In this document: in pieces, positions 32,701 through 43,900 of the stretch
Layout: each line of letters opens with the position of its first letter
Numbering within the stretch: position 1 is the stretch's first letter
Source of the DNA: Allodiplogaster sudhausi
Taxonomy: Eukaryota > Nematoda > Chromadorea > Rhabditida > Diplogasteridae
Direction: 5' to 3'
NCBI GenBank assembly: GCA_945643635.1
Contig: CALZFC010000056.1
Location: 5,001-69,000 of the forward strand
Length of the DNA: 64,000 bases
Notes under the pieces: generated by a model
Told to the model about the DNA's origin: nothing
Databases searched by the model: none
Seen by the model: the letters and a program-made list of their open reading frames with translations, nothing else
Made by a program: the position numbers and the translations under genes

Positions 32701-33138
32701 CCAGCCAAACGGGAGTAGGCTCATTTCAAAGCTCTCCAAAACCTAAATAATATTCTGAATGTCCTGCCCCGCTCCGATCCTAAATCTTCCAGTATTGATT
32801 TTTCAAATGTTCGTTCCTAACAAAATGGGTCCGACTGTTTTTGCCCTCGATCGATATGACCCAATGTCTTTTTTTCCACAATGTATATATCAAAACATGC
32901 GCCTTGAACAACTACATCATATATGTCGAAAGCAGAAAATGCGCCTTTTGAAAATTTGAGTTAGTGAGAAAAAACAGAGTAAAAAAGGGCCAAAAAAGGG
33001 GGTCAAATTTTGGCCACACCCCCTGGCCACCCCTGAGGCACTATCAACAAACCAACCAGGAATCTTAATAATTAAGAGATGGGCTATCGACTCATATTTT
33101 TTTCGTTCGCCAGTTCCTCTCCGTTCAAAAGATGCAAA

Positions 33139-33152
33139 CGCTCAAAAAAAAT
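33139..33152. other. Junction between satellite families 1 and 2
   Basis: The family 1 unit begun at 32168 matches the unit at 24922 up to GCAAACGCTCAAA. It then continues, through an A8 run, as family 2 sequence (ATATGAAAATGTGTTGTATG, as at 42660). The break is out of register and shares only A-rich microhomology. Confidence 0.88.
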
Positions 33153-33983
33153 ATGAAAATGTGTTGTATGAGAAAGTTGTTCTCCTTCTCGAGAGCTACA
33201 GAATGGTATATAATATGTGGCATAAGCTTTAACTACCGAGAAGAAACGGAGGCCCAAAATGCGCTCCAAAAATTTTACACTTCACGGCCCTGGCAGGTCA
33301 CTTTAATGAAAAGCCAGACAAACGAGAGTATACTCATATTGAAGCCCTCTTGAAGTCCTTCAATATTCTCGAAGTCTAATCCCTCTCCCATCCCTATTCA
33401 TAAAGATATGTATTTTAAAAGGTTCGCTCCTAACAAAAAATGATCACCCTTCAATCGATAATATCTACAACGTCTAGTGTCCAAAATTGATAATTCTACT
33501 ATTAAAAGATGCGCCGTAAAAAACTCTACAATCGCAGTCAGTTTAATCAAAAGCGGACTTTGTAGATTCCGAGAAAAGTTGAAACTACATGCCGAAAAAC
33601 GGCCAAAAAATGGGGTCAAAACGCGCCGGGCTCGTACCGATCTACCAAAGCTCCAATCAATCTCAACTCCAGGAATCATATTCATTTTTGGACGGGCTAT
33701 CTTTCAGTATTTTTTTCATCGCCATATCTCTACCTGAAAAAAAGATACAACCCCTCAAAGTCGCCAAAGTGCCCAAATCAAAGTCGCCTCGGACCAAAGT
33801 TTAGCCGCCCGCGCCGGCGCCAATATCAAACCCAATTTTTTGAAACCCACATATTCTGGTAGTCCGGAAACTTTTACATGTTCAACAAAAAACCGCTTGT
33901 CCGTATCTCAACCCCCGCGCCCACAGCACCTCTCCGCGCTATACCAGTGAATAAATTACAGTCGACTTTTATATAATAATAGA

Positions 33984-34005
33984 CTAGCGTGGCGCAGCCA
34001 CGCTA
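33984..34005. repeat. H1 hairpin, compensated GGC/GCC version
   Basis: TAGCGTGGC-GCA-GCCACGCTA keeps a perfect 9-bp stem although the eighth pair is G-C rather than A-T and the loop differs. Also found at 57104 and 62051. Confidence 0.9.
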
Positions 34006-35599
34006 CGGGCCTTTGGCCCGGTCAATGGCCACCGGGGCTATCGCCCCGGAGGCCATTTCCCGATAAAAAGATAGTAAGTTGGGTCGTTAGTTGGCTCTAA
34101 GGGTTGTTAGTTGGCTTAAAAAGGACAAAAGTCTGTTCTAGCGGCGTTAATGGACATCCTAGGTCTTTGAATTTCCGCTCATTAGAAAGCTTGGAGTCCT
34201 TAGTCTATGTTAGCACTCTTATAATTTCATCCGGAGCCATACAAAAGCGCGCAAAAGAGTTTGTGCGCGCGCGGATTCGAACTTGCGTCCCATGACTTTC
34301 GACGTGCACTGAAAATGTACCAAAAAGCCACAAAATAATTCATATCTCGAATATGCCTTTATCAAATCTCATGATCTACCTATCATTCGATAGCTAATTT
34401 TAGGCTCTACAATAAAAAAAATATGTGCCAAAAAGTGCCAGTAATAGCTAAGTTCGAAATAGCGGCCTGAACATACTGACCCCAAAAGTAGATCAAAAAC
34501 GTCAAAATATCAAAATGTTTTGTATGAGAAAGTTGTTCGCCATCTCGAGAGCTACAGAATGGTATATCATATGTGGCACAAACTTTAACTACCGAGAAGA
34601 AACGGAGGCCCAAAATGCGTTCCAAAAATTTCACACTTTACGGCCCTGGCAGGGCACTTTAATGAAAAGCCAGCCAGACGTACGTATACTCATATTGAAG
34701 CTCTTTCAAAACGCTTCAATATTCTCAAAGTCTCATCCCTCTACCTTCCCTATTCATAAAGATATGTATTTTAGAATGTTCGCTCCTAACAAAAATATTT
34801 GACCTTTCAATCGATAATATCTACAACTTCTAGTGTCCAAAAGTTGATAATTATGGTATCAAAAGATGCGCCGTCAAAAACTCTACAATCGCAGTCAGTT
34901 TAATCAAAAGCGGACTTTGTAGATTCCGAGAAAAGGGGCAAATACCCTCTCAAAAAGTACCCCAAAAAGGTATGGTTTGCGCGGCGGCCTCCCACTGATC
35001 TACCAAAAATCGAAATTATCTCAACTCCAGGAATCATATTCATTTTTGAACGGGCTAACCGCCACTATTTTTTTCATCGCCATAGCTTTCCTACAAAAAA
35101 AGTTGCAACCCCTCAAATTCGCCAAAGTGCCCAAATCAGAGTCGCCTCCGACCAAAGTTTGGCCGCCGGCGCCGACGCCAATATCGAACCCAATTTTTTG
35201 AAACCCACATATTCTTGTAGTCCGGAAACTTTTACATGTTCCCCAAAAAACCGCTTCCCGATACCTCAATCCCCCCGCCCGCTACACCGCTCCGCGCTAT
35301 ACCAGTAAATAAATTACAGTCGACTTTTATATAATAATAGACTAGCGTGACTTTGTCACGCTACGGGCCTTTGGCCCGGTCAATGGCCACCGGGGCTATC
35401 GCCCCGGAGGCCATTTCCCGATAAACAGATAGTAAGTTGGGTCGTTAGTTGGCTTTAAGGGATAAATTTGGCTCTAAAGGGTCAAAAGTCTATTCTAGCG
35501 GCGCTACTGGACTATCTGGGCCTTTGAATTTAAGCTCATTAGAAAGCTTGGAGTCTTTACTATACGATATCACTCTTTTAACATACTCAGGAGTCATAC

Positions 35600-35690
35600 A
35601 AAAGCGCGCAAAAGAGTTTGCGCGCGCGCGGATTCGAACCTGCGACCCATGAGTTTCGACGTGCACTGAAAATGTACCAAAAAGCCACAA
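35600..35690 (-). other. Representative tRNA-like/Pol III-like block of the family 2 monomer
   Basis: Minus strand: a degenerate A-box-like TGGCTTTTTGG (35687-35677), then CTCATGGGTCGCAGG and an exact B-box GGTTCGAATCC (35640-35630), then TTTT runs at 35613-35610 and 35603-35600. Spacing suits a tRNA-type promoter. The exact B-box recurs in monomers 35342, 36698, 39421, 42137, 44847, 47571, 51663, 53021, 58463 and 63410; others have GTTCGAATCC or GGTTCGGAGTC variants. tRNA ancestry is inferred; transcription is not shown. Confidence 0.55.
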
Positions 35691-36697
35691 AATAATTCAT
35701 ATCTCGAAAATGCTTGAATCAAATGCGACCATCGACCTACCATTCGATAGCTAATTTTAGGCTCTACAATAAAAAAAATATGCGCCAAAAAGTGTCAGTG
35801 ATAGCTAAGGCCGAAAAAGTGGCCTGAACATTCTGACCCCAAAAGTAGATCAAAAACTTCGAAATATCAAAATGTTTTGTATGAGAATGTTGTTCGCCTT
35901 CGCGAGAGCTACAGAATGGTATATAACATGTGGCACGATCTTTAACTACCGCGAAGAAACGGAGGCCCAAAGTGCGCTCCAAAAATTTTACACTTCACGG
36001 CCCTGGCAGGGCACTTTAATGAAAAGCCAGACAAACGCGAGTATACTCATATTGAAGCTCTCTTGAAGTCCTTCAATATTCTCAAAGTCTCATCCCTCTC
36101 CCATCCCTATCCATAAAGATATGTATTTTAGAAGGTTCGCTCCTAACAAAAAATGTTCGCCCTTCAATCGATAATATCTACAACTTCTAGTGTCCAAAAG
36201 TTGATAATTCTACTATTAAAAGATGCGCCGTCAAAAACTCTACAATCGCAGTCAGTTTAATCAAAAGCGGACTTTGTAGATTTCGAGAAAAGTTCAAACT
36301 ACATGCCGAAAAATGGCCAAAAAATGGGGTCAAAACGCGCCGAGCTGCCACTGATCTACCAAAACTCGACATGATCTCAACTCCAGGAATCATATTCATT
36401 TTTGGACGGGCTATCTTCCAGTATTTTTTTCATCCTCATATCTCTACCCGAAAATAAGATACAGCCCCTTAAAGTCGCAAAAGAGCCAAAATGAAAGTCG
36501 CCTCGGACCAAAGTTTGGCCGCCCGCGCCGGCGCCAATATCGAACCCAATTTTTTTAAACCCACAGAATCTTGTAGCCCAGGAGATACTCTACAAAATGC
36601 AAAAAACCGCTTGTCCGTATCTCAACCCCCGCGCCCACAGCACCTCTCCGCGCTATACCGGCCTATAAATAACAGTCGACTTTTATATAATAATAGA

Positions 36698-36852
36698 CTA
36701 GCGTGACTTTGTCACGCTACGGGCCTTTGGCCATTGTCAGTAGGCTCCAAGGGTTGTTGGTTGGGTTCTTGGTTTGTTGTTGGTTGACTCTGAGGGTTGT
36801 TTGTTGGCTCTAAGGGTTAAAATTTGGCTCTAAAGGGTCAAAAGTCTGTTCT
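36698..36852. repeat. Hairpin segment lacking H3
   Basis: After H1 the sequence reads GGGCCTTTGGCCATTGTCAG: H3 and half of H2 are gone, joined between GGCC copies. TTGTTGG-rich repeats follow. The same form occurs at 38054, 46205, 47571, 48928 and 54379; 43495 has a related loss ending GGCCTGGGGTTAG. Confidence 0.88.
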
Positions 36853-39420
36853 AGCGGTGCTACTGGACTATCTGGGCCTTTGAATTTAAGCTCATTAGAA
36901 AGCTTGGAGTCTTTACTATATGATATCACTCTTTTAACATACTTAGGAGTCATAAAAAAGCGCGCAAAAGAGTTTGCGCGCGCGCGGATTCGAACCTGCG
37001 ACCCATGAGTTTCGAAGTGCAGAGAAAATAGCCCAAAAAGCCACAAAATAATTCATATCTCGAATATGCCTGGATCAAAGCCGACCATCGACCTATCATT
37101 CGATAGCTAATTTTTGGCTCTACAATAAAAAAAATATGCGCCAAAAAGTGTCAGTGATAGCTAAGGCCGAAATAGTGGCCTGAACATTCTGACCCCAAAA
37201 GTAGATCAAAAACGTCAAAATATGAAAACGTTTTGTATGAGAAAGTTGTTGGCCTTCTCGAGAGCAACAGAACGGTATATAATATGTGGCAACACCTTTA
37301 ACTATCGCGAAGAAACGGAGGTCCAAAGTGCGCTCCAAAAATTTTACATTTCACGGCCCTGGCAGGGCACTTTAATGAAAAGCCAGACAAACCCAAGTAT
37401 ACTCATATTGAAGCTCTCGTGAAACTCTGCATGATTCTGAAACTCTCATCCCTCTACCTTCCCTATTCATAAAGATATGTATTTTAGAAGGTTCGCTCCT
37501 AACAAAAAAATTGACCCTTCAATCGATAATATCTACAACTTCTAGTGTCGAAAAGTCGATAATTCTACTATTAGAAGATGCGCTGTCAAAAACTCTACAA
37601 TCGCAGTCAGTTTAATCAAAAGCGGACTTTGTAGATTCCGAGAAAAGGGGCAAATACCCTCTCAAAAAATACCCCAAAAAGGTATGGTTTGCGCGGCGGC
37701 CTCCCACTGATCTACCAAAAATCGAAATTATCTCAACTCCAGGAATCATATTCATTTTTGAACGGGCTACCCGCCACTATTTTTTTCATCGCCATAGCTT
37801 TCCAACAAAAAAAGTTGCAACCCCTCAAATTTGCCAAAGTGCCCAAATCAGAGTCGCCTCCGACCAAAGTTTGGCCGCCGGCGCCGACGCCAATATCGAA
37901 CCCAATTTTTTGAAACCCACATATTCTTGTAGTCCGGAAACTTTTACATGTTCCCCAAAAAACCGCTTCCCGATACCTCAATCCCCCCGCCCGCTACACC
38001 GCTCCGCGCTATACCAGTAAATAAATTACAGTCGACTTTTAGATAACTCTAGACTAGCGTGACTTCGTCACGCTACGGGCCTTTGGCCATTGTCAGTAGG
38101 CTCCAAGGGTTGTTGGTTTTCTTTTATTTTACTTTAAGAGAAGTTTAGTTGGCTCTAAGGGTATTTTAGTTGGCTCAAAGGGTCGTTAGTTGGCTTAAAA
38201 AGGACAAAAGTCTGTTCTAGCGGCACTACTGAACGACATAGGCCTTTGAATTTCAGTCCATTAGAAAGCTTGGAGTCTTTAGTCTATGTTAGCACTCTTA
38301 TAATTTCATCAGGAGTCATACAAAAACGCGCAAAAGGGTTTGCGCGCGCGCGACTCCGAACCTGGGACCCATGACTTTCGACGTGCACTGAAAATGTACC
38401 AAATAGCCACAAAACAATTCATATCTCGAATATGCCTGAATCGTTTTGCACATTTGACCTATCATTCGATAGCAAATTTTTGGCTCTACAATAAAAAAAA
38501 TATGCGCCAAAAAGTGTCAGTGATAGCTAAGGCCGAAATAGTGGCCTGAACCTTCTGACACCAAAAGTAGATCAAAAACATCGATATTTCAAAATGGTTT
38601 GTATGAGAAAGTTGTTCGCCTTCGCGAGAGCTACCGATTGATATATAATGTTTGGCATATCCCTTAACTATCGAGAAGAAACTAAGGCCCCAAATGCGTT
38701 CCAAAAATTTGCCACTTCACGGCCCTGGCAGGGCACTTTAATGACAACCCAGCCAAACCCAACTATACTCATATTGAAGCTCTCGTGAAACTCTGCATGA
38801 TTCTGAAACACTCATCCCTCTGCCTTCCCTATTCATAAAGATATGAATTTTAGAATGTTCGCTCCTAACAAAAAAGTTTGACCATTCAATCGATAATATC
38901 TACAACTTCTAGTGCCCAAAAGTCGATATATCTACTATTAAAAGAAAGCCCGTCAAAAACTCTACAATCGCAGTCAGTTTAATCAAAAGCGGACTTTGTA
39001 GATTCCGAGAAAAGGGGCAAATACCCTCTCAAAAAGTACCCCAAAAAGGTATGCTTTGCGCGGCGGCCTCCCACTGATCTACGAAAACTCGAAATGATCT
39101 CAACTCCAGGAATCATATTCATTTTTGAACGGGCTACCCGACACTATTTTTTTCATCGCCATAGCTTTCCTACAAAAAAAGTTGCAACCCCTCAAAGTCG
39201 CCAAAGTGCCCAAATCAGAGTCGCCTCCGACCAAAGTTTGGGCGCCGGCGCCGACGCCAATATCGAACCCAATTTTTTGAAACCAACATATTCTTGTAGT
39301 CCGGAAACTTTTACATGTTCCCCAAAAAACTGCTTCCCGATATCTCAATCCCCCCGCCCGCTACACCGCTCCGCGCTATACCAGTAAATAAATTACAGTC
39401 GACTTTTAGATAACTCTAGA

Positions 39421-40778
39421 CTAGCGTGACTTTGTCACGCTATGGGCCTTTGGCCCGGTCAATGGCCACCGGGGCTATCGCCCCGGAGGCCATTTCCCGA
39501 TGTAAAAATGTATCCAAGGGTTTATAGTTGGCTCTAAGGGTTAAAATTTGGCTCTAAAGGGTCAAAAGTCTGTTCTAGCGGCGCTACTGGACTATCTGGG
39601 CCTCTGAATTTAAGCTCATTAGAAAGCTTGGAGTCTTTACTATATGATATCACTCTTTTAACATACTCAGGAGTCATATAAAAGCGTGCAAAAGAGTTTG
39701 CGCACGCGCGGATTCGAACCTGCGACCCATGAGTTTCGACGTGCACTGAAAATGTACCAAAAAGCCACAAAATAATTCATATCTCGAATATGCCTGGATC
39801 AAATCCCATGATCTACCTATCATTCGATAGCTAATTTTTGGCTCTACGACGACAAAAATATGCGCCAAAAAGTATCAGTGATAGCTAAGGCCGAAATAGT
39901 GGCCTGAACATTCTGAACCCAAAAGAAGATCAAAAACGTCAATATATGAAAAAGTTTTGTATGAGAAAGTTGTTCGCCTTCTCGAGAGCTATAGAATGGT
40001 ATATAACATGTGGCAACATCTTTAACTACAGCGAAGAAACGGAGGCCCAAAGTGCGCTCCAAAAATTTGACAATTCACGGCCCTGGTAGGGCACTTTAAT
40101 GATAACCCAGCCTAACCTATGTATACTCATATTGAAGCTCTCGTGAAAATCTGCATGATTTTGAAACTCTCATCCCGCTACGATCCCTATTCATAAACAT
40201 ATGAATTTTAGAAGGTTCGCTCCTAACAAATAAATTTGACCCTTCAATCGATAATATCTACAACTTCTAGTGTCCAAAAGTCGATAGTTCGACCATTTTC
40301 TGAAATCCCGTCAAAAACTCTACAATCGCAGTCAGTTTAATCAAAAGCGGACTTTGTAGATTCCGAGAAAAGGGGCAAATACCCTCTCAAAAAGTACCCC
40401 AAAAAGGTATGGTTTGCGCGGCGGCCTCTCACTGATCTACCAAAACTCGAAATGATCTCAACTCCAGGAATCATATTCATTTTTGAACGGGCTATCCGCC
40501 ACTATTTTTTACATTTCTGTACGACCACCAGAGAAAAAGTTGCAGCCCGTCAAAGTCGCGAACCGCCCCAAATCAAAGTCACCTCGGACCAAAGTTTGGC
40601 CGCCCGCGCCGACGCCAATATCGAACCCAATTTTTTGAAACCCACATATTCTTGTAGTCCGGAAACTTTTACATGTTCCCCAAAAAACCGCTTCCCGATA
40701 CCTCAATCTCCCCGCCCGCTACACCGCTCCGCGCTATACCAGTAAATAAATTACAGTCGACTTTTATATAATAATAGA
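39421..40778. repeat. Family 2 monomer with alternative 3' cassette, twin of 44847-46204
   Basis: The two monomers are nearly identical at offset 5,426. They share a segment (TACATTTCTGTACGACCACC at 40510) in place of the usual TTCATCGCCATAGCTTTC block. Confidence 0.85.
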
Positions 40779-40932
40779 CTAGCGTGACTTTGTCACGCTA
40801 CGGGCCTTTGGCCCGGTCAATGGCCACCGGGGCTATCGCCCCGGAGGCCATTTCCCGATATAAATTATCTCTAAGGGAAGGTTAGTTGGCTCTAAGGGTT
40901 AAAGTTTGGCTCTAAAGGGTCAAAAGTCTGTT
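40779..40932. repeat. Representative family 2-specific segment with three hairpins
   Basis: Bracketed by CTAGCG (40779) and a second CTAGCG (40933), after which family 1-like sequence resumes. H1 40780-40800: TAGCGTGAC-TTT-GTCACGCTA, 9-bp perfect stem. H2 40801-40815: CGGGCC-TTT-GGCCCG. H3 40819-40852: 15-pair stem with one A-A mismatch and TATC loop. The rest is short TTGGCTCTAAGGGTT-type repeats. Family 1 has a single CTAGCG here and no hairpins. Confidence 0.9.
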
Positions 40933-43900
40933 CTAGCGGCGCTACTGGACTATCCGGGCCTTTGAATTTAAGCTCATTGGAAAGCTTGGAGTCTTTACTA
41001 TATGATATCACTCTTTTAGCATACTCAGGAGTCATACAAAAGCGCGCAAAAGAGTTTGCGCGCGCGCGGATTCGAACTTGCGTCCCATGACTTTCGACGT
41101 GCACTGAAAATGTACCAAAAAGCCACAAAATAATTCATATCTCGAATATGCCTGGATCAAATCCCATGATCTACCTATCATTCGATAGCTAATTTTTGGC
41201 TATACAATTAAAAAAATATGCGCCAAAAAGTGTCAGTGATAGCTAAGGCCGAAATTGTGGCCTGAACATTCTGACCGAAGGAAGTAGATCAAAACGTCAA
41301 AATATCAAAATGTTTTGTATGAGAAAGTTATTCGCCTTCTCGAGAGCAACCGAATGGTATATAATATGTGGCAACACCTTTAACTACCGAGGAAAAACCG
41401 AGGCCCAAAGAGCGTTCCAAAAATTTCCCATTTCACGGCCCTGGCAGGGCACTTTAATGAAAAGCCAAACAAACCCAACTATACTCATATTGAAGCTCTC
41501 GTGAAACTCTGCATGATTCTGAAACTCTCATCACTCTACCTTCCCTATTCATAAAGATATGTATTTTAGAAGGTTCGCTCCTAACAAAACAATTTGACCC
41601 TTCAATCGATAATATCTACAACTTCTAGTGTCAAAAAGTCAATAATTCTACTATTAAAAGATGCGCCGTCAAAAACTCTACAATCGCATTCAGTTTAATC
41701 AAAAGCGGACTTTGTAGATTCCGAGAAAAGGGGCAAATACCCTCTCAAAAAGTACCCCAAAAAGGTATGCTTTGCGCGGCGGCCTCCCACTGATCTACGA
41801 AAACTCGAAATGATCTCAACTCCAGGAATCATATTCATTTTTGAACGGGCTACCCGACACTATTTTTTTCATCGCCATAGCTTTCCTACAAAAAAAGTTG
41901 CAACCCCTCAAAGTCGCCAAAGTGCCCAAATCAGAGTCGCCTCCGACCAAAGTTTGGGCGCCGGCGCCGACGCCAATATCGAACCCAATTTTTTGAAACC
42001 AACATATTCTTGTAGTCCGGAAACTTTTACATGTTCCCCAAAAAACTGCTTCCCGATATCTCAATCCCCCCGCCCGCTACACCGCTCCGCGCTATACCAG
42101 TAAATAAATTACAGTCGACTTTTAGATAACTCTAGACTAGCGTGACTTTGTCACGCTATGGGCCTTTGGCCCGGTCAATGGCCACCGGGGCTATCGCCCC
42201 GGAGGCCATTTCCCGATAAAAAGATAGTAAGTTGGGTCGTTAGTTGGCTCTAAGGGTTATTAGTTGGCTTAAAAAGGAGAAAAGTCAGTTCTAGCGGCGT
42301 TAATGGACATCCTAGGTCTTTGAATTTCCGCTCATTAGAAAGCTTGGAGTCTTTAGTCTATGTCAGCACTCTTATAATTTCATCAGGAGTCATACAAAAG
42401 CGCGCAAAAGAGTTTGCGCGCGCGCGGATTCGAACCTGCGACCCATGTGTTTCGAAGTGCAGAGAAAATAGCCCAAAAAGCCACAAAATAATTCATATCT
42501 CGAATATGCCTGGATCAAATCCCATGATCTACCTATCATTCGATAGCTAATTTTTGGCTCTACAATAAAAAAAATATGCGCCAAAACGTGTCAGTGATAG
42601 CTATGGCCGAAATAGTGGCCTGAACATTCTGACCCCAAAAGTAGATCAAAAATGACAAAATATGAAAATGTGTTGTATGAGAAAGTTGTTCTCCTTCTCG
42701 AGAGCTACAGAATGGTATATAATATGTGGCATAAGCTTTAACTACCGAGAAGAAACTAAGGCCCCAAATGCGTTCCAAAAATTTGCCACTTCACGGCCCT
42801 GGCAGGGCACTTTAATGACAACCCAGCCAAACCCAACTATACTCATATTGAAGCTCTCGTGAAACTCTGCATGATTCTGAAACTCTCATCCCTCTAACTT
42901 CCCTATTCATAAAGATATGTATTTTAGAAGGTTCGTTCCTAACAAAAAAATTTGACCCTTCAATCGATAATATCTACAACTTCTAGTGTCGAAAAGTCAA
43001 TAATTCTACTATTAAAAGATGCGCCGTCAAAAACTCTACAATCGCAGTCAGTTTAATCAAAAGCGGACTTTGTAGATTCCGAGAAAAGGGGCAAATACCC
43101 TCTCAAAAAGTACCCCAAAAAGGTATGGTTTGCGCGGCGGCCTCCCACTGATCTACCAAAAATCGAAATTATCTCAACTCCAGGAATCATATTCATTTTT
43201 GAACGGGCTACCCGCCACTATTTTTTTCATCGCCATAGCTTTCCTACAAAAAAAGTTGCAACCCCTCAAATTCGCCAAAGTGCCCAAATCAGAGTCGCCT
43301 CCGACCAAAGTTTGGCCGCCGGCGCCGACGCCAATATCGAACCCAATTTTTTGAAACCCACATATTCTTGTAGTCCGGAAACTTTTACATGTTCCCCAAA
43401 AAACCGCTTCCCGATACCTCAATCCCCCCGCCCGCTACACCGCTCCGCGCTATACCAGTAAATAAATTACAGTCGACTTTTATATAATAAGAGACTAGCG
43501 TGACTTTGTCACGCTACGGGCCTTTGGCCTGGGGTTAGTTGACTCTATGGGTTGTTGGTTGTTGTTGATATTTGGCTCTAAGGGTTGTTAGTTGGGGTCT
43601 GAGGGTTGTTTGTTGGCTCTAAAGGGGGAAAAGTCTGCTCTAGCGGTGATTACGGGACGATCTGGGGCTTTTAAATTCAGCCTATAAGAAAGCTTGGAGT
43701 CTTCTATCCATTCTAACATACTTTTTTATTTAATGAGAAGTCATATTAAAACGCGCAAAAGAGTTTGCACGCGCGCGGGTTCGAACCTAACTCGGTAGAA
43801 TAAGGTGGGTGCTATGAAAATGTACCAAAAAGCCACAAAATAATTTTTTTCTCGAATATACCTGAACCGATTTCGAAGATTGACACACCATTCGATAGCT

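Larger units (their letters stand above)
18236..33145. repeat. Satellite array, family 1 (about 1.20-1.21 kb monomers)
   Basis: Monomers start at CTAGCGGAGCTATGGGGG or a close variant: 18236, 20113, 21303, 22514, 23718, 24922, 26127, 27338, 28550, 29761, 30964, 32168. Typical period is 1203-1212 bp, all in direct orientation. 18236-20112 is two shortened monomers. Block order in each: CTAGCGGAGC, TGTCCTAGC, tRNA-like block (CTCCGAACCTGGGTCG), CCAAAAAGCCACAAAATAA, ATTCGATAGCTAATTTT, GTAGATCAAAAA, GGCGCC-containing C-rich block, CCGCTCCGCGCAAACCC. The short frames in each unit are accounted for by copy identity. Confidence 0.95.

Noticed and set aside
18823..32959. Repeated 66-codon plus-strand frames in family 1 monomers (ending near MRLLKI)
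   Set aside because: They recur because the monomers are near-identical. Differences between copies include many amino-acid changes, the frame is not kept in family 2, and no domain or start signal is evident.
35600..35690. Functional tRNA gene
   Set aside because: No complete acceptor stem or anticodon arm is evident around the B-box; only a tRNA-related module is supported.
36740..36840. Telomere-like repeats (CTAAGGGTT) in the family 2-specific segment
   Set aside because: The units are spaced TTGGCTCTAAGGGTT variants of changing length, not a uniform hexamer or heptamer array.
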